Of a stretch of DNA of 64,000 nucleotides, positions 45,024-53,431 are shown one piece after another; the first letter of the stretch is position 1, and the number at the start of each line of letters is the position of its first letter. The position numbers and the translations under genes were made by a program. This DNA comes from Sandaracinaceae bacterium (GTDB lineage Bacteria; Myxococcota_A; Polyangia; Polyangiales; Sandaracinaceae), in assembly GCA_040218145.1 (NCBI GenBank), contig JAVJQK010000063.1, positions 162,844 through 226,843 on the forward strand, in the 5' to 3' direction. The notes under the pieces are model-generated. The model saw only the letters and a program-made list of their open reading frames with translations. It was not told where the DNA came from and searched no databases.

Positions 45024-47567
45024 ATGGGGGAGCCGACGCACCACCTGCTCCATCTCGCGAGCATCGTGGAGGCCAGCGACGACGCGATCGTGAGCCAGGA
45101 CCTCGAGGGCCGCGTCAAGACCTGGAATCGCGGGGCGGAGCGGCTGTTCGGGTACACCGCGGACGAGATCGTCGGGGAGATGCTGACGCGCGTGGTGCCT
45201 CCGGAGTGCATGGAAGAGCTCCGAGAGATCCTGCGCGAGGTCCGGGAGGGGCGCTCGGTGCTGCGGCGCGAGACCGTCCGGCTGCGCAAGGACGGCTCCC
45301 GCGTCCGCGTCGCGCTCACGGTGTCGCCGCTCATCACCGACGGGACAGTTGTCGGTGTGTCCGGGATCGTCCGGGACGTCACCGAGCTGCATCGGCAGCG
45401 CACACGCCAGGCCCTGCTCGCCCGGGCGAGCGCGACCCTCGGTTCGTCGCTCCGCTGGGAGGAGAGCCTCACCGAGGTCGTCACGTTCATCGCCGAGTGG
45501 TTCCGGGGCTGGTGCCTCGTGTCGCTGAGGCGCGGCGAGGAGGTCCATCACGTGGCGGTCGCCCACGCCGACCCCGCGCGGACGGCGGCCGTGCGGTCGC
45601 TGGCCTCTCGGCTGGTCTCGCCCCTCGATGCCCCTTCGGGGATCGGGTGCGTGGTGCGCACCGGCGAGCCCGAGTATCTCCCCCACATCCCCGAAGAGGA
45701 GGTCGAAGCGCGCCTCGGCGAGGGCCGCGACGTGGATCTCGTTCGACAGCTGAAGCTGCGCGCCATGCTGATCGTCCCGCTCTCCTGGGGCGAGACGGTC
45801 CACGGCGCGCTCAGCTTGCTGTCGGACGCCGAGAGCGAGCGCCTCTCCGAGGAGGACATCGGCCTGACCCGCGAGCTGGCGTTCCACATCTCGGCCGCCA
45901 TTCGCAACGGCGAGCTGTATCGCGAGGCCGAAGCGGAGCGGCGGCGGACGCGCGCGCTCCTCGAGAGCATCGGGCACGGCGTCTATGGCGTCGACCTCGA
46001 GGGGCGCGCCACCTTCATGAACGAGACCGGGGCGGCGCTGCTGGGCTTCGAGAGCCCGGAGGAGGTGATCGGCCGTGAGATGCACGGGCTGATCCACCAT
46101 CACCGTGTGGACGGGTCGGTCTACCCGCTCGAGGACTGCCCGATCCACCGCGCGTTTCGCTCGGGTGAGGCGGTCCGGGTCGAGCACGAGGCGCTCTTCC
46201 GCGCTGACGGGACCGCCTTCCCCTGTGAGTACTGGTCCTCCCCCGTGTTCGGCGACGACGCCGAGATCCAGGGTGCCGTGGTGAGCTTCACCGACATCAC
46301 GGAGCGACGGGCGCGGGAGGACCTGCTCGGACAGCACGCGCGACGCCTGCAGAACCTCTGGGACATCGACCAGGCGATCCTCGCCGCGCGGGACCCGCGA
46401 GAGATCGCCGACGCCACCGCCTCGCGGCTCACGGAGCTGCTCGAGCGCGCCGACTGCGTCGCGGTCCTCGACTGCGTGGACGACCGGTGCGTTCAGCTGG
46501 CGACGCGCCTCCGGGGTGCCGGGGAGCCGCCCGCGCTGCCACCGTCGCCGGCGCCCGAAGGGTTGCACGCCGGGCGGTCGCTCGAGCTCGAAGATCGGCT
46601 CGACGCGCGGGGCGATCCCCTCTCCGACGCGCTGGCCCAGCTGGGGATGCGCGCCGCGCTGATCTCGCCCGCGAGCGCGGGGGAGACGATGGAGGGGGTG
46701 CTGGTGATCGCCTCCGCCCGCCCGGGCGCCTTCGCGCCCTCCGACCGGGCTATCGCCTCCGAGGTCTCGTCGCAGCTGGCGATCGCGCTCTCCCAGACGC
46801 GCCTGCGGCTGGCGCTCGAGCGGCAGAACGAAGAGCTCGAGGCGCGCGTGGAGGAGCGCACGCGGACCATCGAGGAGCGGAACGCGGAGCTGGAGTCGTT
46901 CGCGTACAGCGTCTCGCACGACCTGCGCGCGCCGCTCCGCGCGATGGGAGGGTTCAGCAAGGCGCTGCTCGAGGACTACGGCGACGCGCTGGACGAAGAC
47001 GGCAGAGACTACGCGGAGCGCGTCGTGGGCGCCGCCGCGCGCATGGACGAGCTCATCCAGGACCTGCTGGCCTACAGTCGGGTGGCGCGCGGGGAGATCG
47101 AGCACGCCGACACGGACCTCGACGACGTGGTGGCCTCCGCGGCCACTCAGCTCGAGGCGCAGCTCGGGGCGCGCGACGCGGAGCTCGTGGTCGAACGCCC
47201 ACTCGGTCGGGTCTGGGGGCATCGCGCGAGCCTCGCGCAGGTGTTCAGCAACCTGATCGCCAACGCCGTGAAGTTCGTGCCCGCGGAGCGGCGCCCTCGC
47301 GTCCGGATCGCGTCCGAACGCACGGAGGCGGGCGTCGAGGTCTGCGTCGAGGACAACGGCATCGGCATCGCGCCAGAGCACACCGAGCGCATCTTCCGGG
47401 TCTTCGAGCGACTACACGGCCGAGAGGCCTACGAAGGCACGGGCGTCGGGCTGGCCATCGTCCGCAAGATCATGGAGCGATCGGGTGGGGAGGTGCGGGT
47501 CGTCTCGGAGCTCGGCCGAGGCAGCCGCTTCATCCTCACCCTGCCACCCGCGGAGAGATCGGAGTGA
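45024..47567 (+). CDS. PAS-GAF-PAS-GAF sensor histidine kinase
   Basis: 847 residues without membrane helices. Order: PAS (~10-130, IVEASDDAIVSQDLEGRVKTW), GAF (~135-300), PAS (~310-430, LESIGHGVYGVDLEGRATFM), GAF (~440-600), a coiled coil (LEARVEERTRTIEERNAELE), HisKA with the phospho-His in VSHDLRAPLR (~633) and HATPase with N box NLIANAVKF, G1 DNGIGIA and G2 GTGVGLAI. It is a cytosolic sensor, probably for redox, light or small ligand. The C-terminal kinase resembles the bacteriophytochrome-type group (VSHDLRAPLRAMGGFS). ATG 45024 has GAGG upstream; the open frame begins earlier at a TTG. The stop overlaps the next gene's GTG. Confidence 0.9.
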   Translation: MGEPTHHLLHLASIVEASDDAIVSQDLEGRVKTWNRGAERLFGYTADEIVGEMLTRVVPPECMEELREILREVREGRSVLRRETVRLRKDGSRVRVALTVSPLITDGTVVGVSGIVRDVTELHRQRTRQALLARASATLGSSLRWEESLTEVVTFIAEWFRGWCLVSLRRGEEVHHVAVAHADPARTAAVRSLASRLVSPLDAPSGIGCVVRTGEPEYLPHIPEEEVEARLGEGRDVDLVRQLKLRAMLIVPLSWGETVHGALSLLSDAESERLSEEDIGLTRELAFHISAAIRNGELYREAEAERRRTRALLESIGHGVYGVDLEGRATFMNETGAALLGFESPEEVIGREMHGLIHHHRVDGSVYPLEDCPIHRAFRSGEAVRVEHEALFRADGTAFPCEYWSSPVFGDDAEIQGAVVSFTDITERRAREDLLGQHARRLQNLWDIDQAILAARDPREIADATASRLTELLERADCVAVLDCVDDRCVQLATRLRGAGEPPALPPSPAPEGLHAGRSLELEDRLDARGDPLSDALAQLGMRAALISPASAGETMEGVLVIASARPGAFAPSDRAIASEVSSQLAIALSQTRLRLALERQNEELEARVEERTRTIEERNAELESFAYSVSHDLRAPLRAMGGFSKALLEDYGDALDEDGRDYAERVVGAAARMDELIQDLLAYSRVARGEIEHADTDLDDVVASAATQLEAQLGARDAELVVERPLGRVWGHRASLAQVFSNLIANAVKFVPAERRPRVRIASERTEAGVEVCVEDNGIGIAPEHTERIFRVFERLHGREAYEGTGVGLAIVRKIMERSGGEVRVVSELGRGSRFILTLPPAERSE

Positions 47568-48001
47568 CACAAACCATCCTGCTCGTCGAGGATGACGAGA
47601 ACGACATCATCCTCATCAAGCGCGCGTTCAAGCGGCACCGGATCGCGAACTCCGTGGAGGTCGCGAAGGACGGGGACGCGGCGGTCGCGTGGCTCACCCG
47701 CGCGGAGGAGGCGGGCACGCCGCCTTGCCTGGTGCTCCTCGACCTGAAGCTCCCGCGCCGGTCCGGCCTCGAGGTCCTCGAGTGGATGCGGAGCCGCGAC
47801 GCGCTCCGGCGGGTGCCGGCCGTGATGCTCACCTCCTCGGCCGAGGAGCGCGACATCGACCGCGCCTACGACCTCCACGCGAACTCCTACCTGGTCAAGC
47901 CCGTGGACTTCGACGGCCTGGTCGAGGTCGCGAAGGCCCTGGAGATGTACTGGCTGATCCTCAACACACCGCCTGGCGGGAAGCGGCCGGGCGAGGCGTG
48001 A
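47564..48001 (+). CDS. Single-domain response regulator (Rcp1-like)
   Basis: 145 residues forming one receiver domain: acidic pair in LVEDDENDIILI, phospho-accepting Asp in LVLLDLKLPRRSG, Thr/Ser in MLTSS and Lys in YLVKPVDF. The sequence resembles the Rcp1/CheY group that pairs with phytochrome-type kinases, and it is the direct downstream neighbour of such a kinase. It has no output domain, so it should act by protein contact. GTG 47564 overlaps the kinase stop by 4 bases (GTGA) and the gene overlaps the next one similarly. Confidence 0.92.
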   Translation: MTQTILLVEDDENDIILIKRAFKRHRIANSVEVAKDGDAAVAWLTRAEEAGTPPCLVLLDLKLPRRSGLEVLEWMRSRDALRRVPAVMLTSSAEERDIDRAYDLHANSYLVKPVDFDGLVEVAKALEMYWLILNTPPGGKRPGEA

Positions 48002-50424
48002 GCGCTCCGACGGAACACGTCCGCGTCCTCCTCGTGGAGGACGACGCGGACGACGCGAAGCTCCTCGCGCGGGCGCTCGCCCGCAACGGCATGGAGCTGT
48101 CGCTGCAGCGGGTCGAGACGCTGCGGGATCTCGAGGCACAGCTCGAGGCGTCGCGACCCGAGATCGTGCTGTCGGACTTCAGGCTGGCCGGCTTCGACGC
48201 TGGCGACGTGATCCGCGTGGTGCGCGGCGTGGACGAGCGGCTCCCCATCATCGTGGTCTCGGGGACCATCGGGGAGGAGAAGGCCGTCGACCTGCTGCGA
48301 GACGGCGCCGACGACTTCGTCATCAAGGGGAGCTGGGCTCGACTGGTCCCGGCGATGCGCCGAGAGCTCCGCAAGGCGCGCGAACGCCGGGAGGGGGAGC
48401 GCCTGAAGGAGGAGCTCCGCGCGCGGGAGCTGCGGCTCGAGACGTTCGTGAGTCAGGTGCCGGCGATCTTGTGGACGGTCGACGAGGAGCTCCGCTTCCA
48501 GTTCGCGGTCGGCGGCGCCCAATCGAACCCGGGTGGGGCCGCGCGGGGCAGCTCCCTGGACCAGCTCGTCACCCCCGAGGAGGTCGAGACGGTGATGGCG
48601 GCCCATCGCCGCGCCCTGCATGGGGAGCGCGTCTCCTATCGCTTCAGCCACAACGATCGGGTGTTCGACGCGCACGTCCAGCCGCTGACCGACGGGCGAG
48701 GGCGCAGGGCCGGGGTCATCGGCGTCGCGCTGGACGTCACCGCGCGGGTTCACGCCGAGCGCGCGCTGGAGCGGGAGCAGCGGGCCTCGGCGCTCCTCCA
48801 GGAGACGGCCTCGGCGGCGAACGCGGCGAGCACGGTCCGGGAGGTCCTGCCCATCGCGCTGGAGATCGCGTGTCGCCACACCGGCTGGGAGTTCGGACAC
48901 GTGCTCGTGGTCACGGAGGACGAGCAGACCCTGGTGTCGAGCGGCGTCGTGCACCCCCCCGACGCGAGCCCGGAGTTCGCCGAGGTCTGCCTGCGAATCA
49001 GGTTCGGGTTCGGCCAAGGGCTCATCGGCACCGTCGCCGCCACCCGTGAGCCGCTCTGGTGGGTCCGACCCGACGCCGAAAAAGGCTACCTCCGCGGGCG
49101 CGAGGTCGACGACGCCGGGTTCCGCGCCACGGTGGCCACCCCCATCCTGGTCGGAGACCGGGTCGTGGCGGTGATGGAGCTCTTCCACCGCGCGGAGATC
49201 GAGCGCGACGAGGACATGCTGAGCCGACTGGCGAGCGTGGGGGAGGCCCTCGGGCGGGTCTTCGAGCGCGATCGCGCGGGCCGGCTCCAACGCCAGCTCC
49301 TCCAGACGCAGAAGATGGAGGCGCTCGGACGCCTCACGGGTGGGATCGCGCACGACTTCAACAACCTGCTCACCGTCATTCGCCTGCAGCTCGAGATGAT
49401 GGGTGAGTCGGAGGCGCTGCCGCCCGAGCTCATCGAGGACCTGGAGCTCGCCCGCGGCGCGGCCGACCGGTCCGCCGATCTCACGCGCCGGCTCCTGACC
49501 TTCAGCCGGCAGTCGGTCAGCGAGCCGCGCGTCGTGAGCCTGGCGGAGGTCCTGAAGGATCTCTCGGCCATCATCCGTCGCATCATCGGAGACCGGATCG
49601 AGATCGACCTCGCGCTGGGGGACGTGCAGCCCGTCCTCGCGGACGTCGGTCAGCTCGAGCAGGTCGTGATGAACCTGGCCGTCAACGCGCGCGACGCCAT
49701 GCCGAGGGGAGGCCGGCTGACCATCGCCTCGATGAGCCTGGAGGTGGTCGCGGGCACGCGGCTCACCCGCGCCGGAGCGCGCGCGGGCCGGCACACCGCG
49801 CTCGTGGTCTCCGACACCGGCACGGGCATCCCTCGCAGCGTGCGCGACCGCATCTTCGAGCCGTTCTTCACCACCAAGGAGGAGGGCCGCGGCACGGGGC
49901 TCGGGCTCTCCACGGTGCACGGGATCGTGCGCCAGCACGGCGGCGCCATCGTGGTCGACTCGGAGGAGGGGCGTGGGACCACCTTCACGATCGTGCTGCC
50001 GGTCACCACGGCACCAAACCACGCGAACGATCGCTCGGCCGTGCTTCGCAGCCAGCCGGGCGGCGAGACCATCCTGCTCGTCGACGACGATCTGCTCGTC
50101 CGCCGAGCGCTCGTCCGGACGCTCTCCCAGCGAGGCTACGAGGTCATCGCGAGGGGGAGCGCGTCCGAGGCGCTCGAGACGCTCGACTCGGACGTCCCCG
50201 TGGACGTGATCCTGAGCGACGTCGTGATGCCCGACGTGACCGGCACCGAGCTCGCCACGCGGGTCGGGGTCACGCACCCGGAGCTGCCGGTCATCTTGAT
50301 GACCGGGTTCTCTCCCACCGACCTCGGGAGCGATAGCCTGCGGCCTCCCCCGGGCACGGTGATGCTGTCCAAACCATTTGCTCCAGAAGACCTGGCGGCG
50401 GCCATTCAACAGGCGCTCTCCTGA
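47998..50424 (+). CDS. Hybrid histidine kinase: receiver-PAS-GAF-HisKA-HATPase-receiver
   Basis: 808 residues. The N-terminal receiver (~8-125) has phospho-Asp in VLSDFRLAGFD and VIKGS. A PAS-like domain (~145-245) and a GAF domain (~260-420) follow. The kinase core has phospho-His in GGIAHDFNNLLTV, N box MNLAVNARDAM, G1 SDTGTGIP, F box EPFFTTK and G2 GTGLGLSTVHGIV, of the NtrB-like HDFNN type. A second receiver (~690-805) has Asp in VILSDVVMPDVTG and Lys in LSKPF. No membrane helix. GTG 47998 overlaps the previous stop (GTGA). The protein both receives and passes phosphate, fitting a multi-step relay with its neighbours. Confidence 0.9.
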   Translation: MSAPTEHVRVLLVEDDADDAKLLARALARNGMELSLQRVETLRDLEAQLEASRPEIVLSDFRLAGFDAGDVIRVVRGVDERLPIIVVSGTIGEEKAVDLLRDGADDFVIKGSWARLVPAMRRELRKARERREGERLKEELRARELRLETFVSQVPAILWTVDEELRFQFAVGGAQSNPGGAARGSSLDQLVTPEEVETVMAAHRRALHGERVSYRFSHNDRVFDAHVQPLTDGRGRRAGVIGVALDVTARVHAERALEREQRASALLQETASAANAASTVREVLPIALEIACRHTGWEFGHVLVVTEDEQTLVSSGVVHPPDASPEFAEVCLRIRFGFGQGLIGTVAATREPLWWVRPDAEKGYLRGREVDDAGFRATVATPILVGDRVVAVMELFHRAEIERDEDMLSRLASVGEALGRVFERDRAGRLQRQLLQTQKMEALGRLTGGIAHDFNNLLTVIRLQLEMMGESEALPPELIEDLELARGAADRSADLTRRLLTFSRQSVSEPRVVSLAEVLKDLSAIIRRIIGDRIEIDLALGDVQPVLADVGQLEQVVMNLAVNARDAMPRGGRLTIASMSLEVVAGTRLTRAGARAGRHTALVVSDTGTGIPRSVRDRIFEPFFTTKEEGRGTGLGLSTVHGIVRQHGGAIVVDSEEGRGTTFTIVLPVTTAPNHANDRSAVLRSQPGGETILLVDDDLLVRRALVRTLSQRGYEVIARGSASEALETLDSDVPVDVILSDVVMPDVTGTELATRVGVTHPELPVILMTGFSPTDLGSDSLRPPPGTVMLSKPFAPEDLAAAIQQALS

Positions 50425-50437
50425 GGGGAAGAAGACG

Positions 50438-51613
50438 ATGAACACGACGGAACCCGCGACCCCTTCACGCTCTCTGCCGCGCGTGCTCGTCGTGGACGAC
50501 GACGAGGCGCAGCTCCGCGCGCTCACGCGGGCGCTCGGCACGAAGGGCTACGAGATCCGGACCGCGAACAGCGCAGCGCGGGCGCTCGAGCAGATCGCCG
50601 AGGCGCCGGTCGAGGTCTTGGTCACGGACCTGTCGATGCCCGGCGCGGGAGGAATGGATCTGATCCGCACGATCCGGGAGGTCGATCTGGACCTCCCTGT
50701 CATCGTGCTCACGGGACACCCCGATCTGGAGTCGGCGAGCGAGGCCGTGGCGCTGCGCGCCTTCCGGTACTTCACCAAGCCGGTCGACATGGCCGCGCTC
50801 GACGAGGCCATCGATCGCGCGGCGACGACGTACCGTTTGGTGAACTTGAAGCGAGACGCCGCGGAGAGCTTCGACGTCGCGGGGGCCCACGTCGACGAGC
50901 GGTTCCGCGCGGGGATCGAGGGACTCTGGATGGCCTACCAGCCCATCCTCGACGCCCGGACGGGGCGCATCTACGGGCACGAGGCGCTGGTTCGGACGAC
51001 AGAGAAGAGCATCCCCCACCCGGGGGTCTTCCTGGAGCTCGCGCGTGGACTGGGGACGGTCCAGCAGCTCGGCCGGATGGTGCGCAGCCGCGTGGCGGCG
51101 GACGTTCAGACCAAGGGGCACGAGGGAGCGGTCTTCGTCAACCTCACGGTCGCGGATCTGGTGGATCCGAACCTTTTCGCCACCGAAGCTCCCTTGTCGC
51201 GCATCGCCGATCGCGTCGTGCTGGAGCTCACCGAGCGGGAAGGGTTGGACACGGTGCCCGACCTCGCGCGCCGGGTGGAGCGTCTGCGGCAGGTGGGGTA
51301 CCGCATCGCGGTCGACGACCTCGGTGCTGGCTACTCGGCGTTGAGTTACTTTGCGATGCTAGAGCCGGAGATCGTGAAGCTCGACATGAGCCTCGTGCGC
51401 GGGATCCACGAAGCGCCCGTGAAGCGACGCACGGTCGCCTCGCTCACCGACCTGGCACACTCCCTGGGCATCTTGGTGGTGGCCGAGGGCATCGAGACCG
51501 TGGAGGAGCACCGCGTGCTGTCCTCGATCGGGGTCGATCACCTCCAGGGCTTTCTGTTCGCCCGTCCGGCGGAGCCGTTCCCGGCCGCCCGTTGGCCCGA
51601 CCCAGCCTCCTGA
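50438..51613 (+). CDS. Response regulator with EAL phosphodiesterase domain
   Basis: 391 residues. Receiver (~12-130): VVDDDEAQL, phospho-Asp in LVTDLSMPG, Lys in YFTKPVDM. EAL domain (~150-385) with all key motifs: GHEALVR (EAL), VNLTVAD, VLELTEREG, DDLGAGYSALSYF, KLDMSLV, VAEGIET and LQGFLFARP. All metal- and substrate-binding residues look intact, so it should hydrolyse cyclic di-GMP to pGpG, switched by phosphorylation. AGGGGAAGAAG precedes ATG 50438, 13 bases after the hybrid kinase. No diguanylate cyclase is found in this window. Confidence 0.93.
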   Translation: MNTTEPATPSRSLPRVLVVDDDEAQLRALTRALGTKGYEIRTANSAARALEQIAEAPVEVLVTDLSMPGAGGMDLIRTIREVDLDLPVIVLTGHPDLESASEAVALRAFRYFTKPVDMAALDEAIDRAATTYRLVNLKRDAAESFDVAGAHVDERFRAGIEGLWMAYQPILDARTGRIYGHEALVRTTEKSIPHPGVFLELARGLGTVQQLGRMVRSRVAADVQTKGHEGAVFVNLTVADLVDPNLFATEAPLSRIADRVVLELTEREGLDTVPDLARRVERLRQVGYRIAVDDLGAGYSALSYFAMLEPEIVKLDMSLVRGIHEAPVKRRTVASLTDLAHSLGILVVAEGIETVEEHRVLSSIGVDHLQGFLFARPAEPFPAARWPDPAS

Positions 51614-51666
51614 CGTGGCGCGGATCGGTCTCAAGTTGTCTGCGATGGCGCCGATGAGCTGGTGAC

Positions 51667-52968
51667 ATGCCCTCACCCTCCCCCGCGCCCCACGTCCTCG
51701 TCGTCGAAGACGACACGCAGCTCGGGCCCTCGCTCGCGCGCTGGCTCGGGCGCAGAGGCTTCGCTTGCACGCTCGAGACCACGGGTGAGGATGGAGTGAA
51801 GGCCCTCTCCGAGAGCCCGTTCGACCTCGTGTTGCTCGACCTCGAGCTCCCCGGGATGCACGGGCACGCCGTGCTGCGGCAGCTGGCGCGGACGAGCGGG
51901 CCGCCGACCATCGTGATGAGCGGGACCGGCACGATGGACGACGTGATCGAGGCGGTTCGCAACCGCGCGTGCGACTACGTGCGCAAGCCTTTCCACTCCG
52001 AGGACCTGCTCAGCGCCATCGATCGCGCGCTCGCGTTGAAGAACGACCGCGCGGCGCGAGCCGATGCGTCGAGTCTCTCGAGAGAGAGCTCGAGCCCGTC
52101 CGTCCCGTCCCCGTCCGTGGAGCAGCGGGAGCGGGGGAGGGTGGGGCGACGGATGGCGCAGGTCGCTGTGGATCTGACGCGGGGCAAGCTGAAGCTCCCC
52201 GTCCTCGATCCGCGCGTCAGGGCGCTCATGGCCAAGATGAGCGGTTCGAACGATCCGTCGGTGCGAGACGTCGTGGCGGAGGTGCGACACGACGCGACCG
52301 CGGTGGCGGCGATCTTGCGAACCGCGAACTCCCCTCTGTATCGCCGGAGAGCGGGCCAGAGCGATCGGCTGGAGGACGCCTGCGTGCGTCTGGGCAACCG
52401 GCAGGTGCTCGCGCTCCTCACCGAGCTCCTCGTGGCCGACAGCCTCCGCTGTCGCGAGGAGCCCTTCGCGTCGCTGGGCGAGGCGCTCCGGACCAACGCC
52501 GCGGCCACCGCGCAGATCGCCCGCCATCTCGCTCCAGCCGCGCGACTCGATCCGGACGAAGCCCACCTCGCGGCGCTCTTGCACGACCTCGGGGAGCTCG
52601 TGCTCCTTCGCCTCCTCGCGGAGCGAGAGTGGGACCGGCCTCCGTCGGCGGAGGCCCTCGGCCACGAGCTCGTTCACTCCCACGAGCGCTTCGGGGGCAT
52701 CGTCGCGCGCGCCTGGTCTCTGCCCGACACCATCGTTCGCCTGGCGGCGCGTCACCACCGCAAGCCGATCGAGCCCGAGAGCCCCAGCCGAGCGAGGCTG
52801 CGGAGGCTGGTGGTCGGGTCCTGGGCGCTCGCGATCGACGCCGGCTTCACGTACCCGGGGGCTCGCCCGAAGGACGAGCGGGAGGAGCTCCGCTCCCTCG
52901 GGATCCCATCGCCGCTGATCGCCGAGGCGTCGAAGGCCGCCGTCGCGTGCCGGGAAGGGGACCTCTGA
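51667..52968 (+). CDS. Response regulator with HDOD domain
   Basis: 433 residues. Receiver (~8-125) with phospho-Asp in LVLLDLELPGM and Lys in YVRKPFHS. A Ser-rich linker leads to an HDOD domain (~165-400): LPVLDPRVRALMAKM, ILRTANSPLY, an HD-like pair in LLHDLGELVLL and later RHHRKP. HDOD domains are usually catalytically inactive relatives of HD-GYP and act as signalling platforms. It starts 53 bases after the EAL gene and ends one base before the convergent rhodanese gene. It probably works downstream of the same relay. Confidence 0.9.
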   Translation: MPSPSPAPHVLVVEDDTQLGPSLARWLGRRGFACTLETTGEDGVKALSESPFDLVLLDLELPGMHGHAVLRQLARTSGPPTIVMSGTGTMDDVIEAVRNRACDYVRKPFHSEDLLSAIDRALALKNDRAARADASSLSRESSSPSVPSPSVEQRERGRVGRRMAQVAVDLTRGKLKLPVLDPRVRALMAKMSGSNDPSVRDVVAEVRHDATAVAAILRTANSPLYRRRAGQSDRLEDACVRLGNRQVLALLTELLVADSLRCREEPFASLGEALRTNAAATAQIARHLAPAARLDPDEAHLAALLHDLGELVLLRLLAEREWDRPPSAEALGHELVHSHERFGGIVARAWSLPDTIVRLAARHHRKPIEPESPSRARLRRLVVGSWALAIDAGFTYPGARPKDEREELRSLGIPSPLIAEASKAAVACREGDL

Positions 52969-52969
52969 G

Positions 52970-53347
52970 TCAGGCGTCGTCGCGGGCGTTCCAGCGCGCG
53001 AAGGTGCCCAGCAGGTGCACGTCGAAGCCGGCCGCGCGCAAGACGAGATCCGCGCGCGGGGCGTCGGCGCCGTCGCGAGAGTAGACGACGATGGGCCGAT
53101 CGCGGGGCAGCTCCTCGAGTCGCTCCTGCAGCTCGGTGATCGGGATGTTGATCGCCCCCTGCAGATGCCGGCCCGCGTAGTCCATGTGATGGCTGACGTC
53201 GACGAGGATCGCGCCGCGGATCACCAGCCGCATCGCCTGCTCGCCGCTGACCCGGTGGCTGTCCGGCAAGGGATCGTGCCCGGTCGCGTGGATCGACGAG
53301 CCACAGCCCACGAGAACGAACGCCAGAACCAACCACAGCCGCCGCAT
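52970..53347 (-). CDS. Rhodanese-like lipoprotein with Ser in place of catalytic Cys
   Basis: 125 residues. MRRLWLVLAFVLVGCG ends in a lipobox with Cys15. A rhodanese domain follows: GAILVDVSHHMDYAGRHLQG, AINIPITEL, then the active-site loop IVVYSRDGADA, where Ser90 occupies the usual Cys and no second Cys is near. It therefore should not transfer sulfur and may be a binding-only rhodanese. Location is the cell envelope. It ends one base from the convergent HDOD gene. Confidence 0.85.
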   Translation of the reverse strand: MRRLWLVLAFVLVGCGSSIHATGHDPLPDSHRVSGEQAMRLVIRGAILVDVSHHMDYAGRHLQGAINIPITELQERLEELPRDRPIVVYSRDGADAPRADLVLRAAGFDVHLLGTFARWNARDDA

Positions 53348-53388
53348 GCATCACCTCCTGCGGCTCGACGCCGCGTAGGGGGTTACGA

Positions 53389-53402
53389 CGGCCCCGATCG
53401 GG
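53389..53402. repeat. 14-bp perfect palindrome between M50 and rhodanese genes
   Basis: GCCCCGATCGGGGC is fully self-complementary. It lies between two minus-strand genes, 30 bases downstream of the M50 stop and 42 bases upstream of the rhodanese start. It could be an operator or part of a terminator; the stem has no loop of its own. Confidence 0.45.
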
Positions 53403-53431
53403 GCTGAACCAGGTATCAGGTGGGATCGCCC

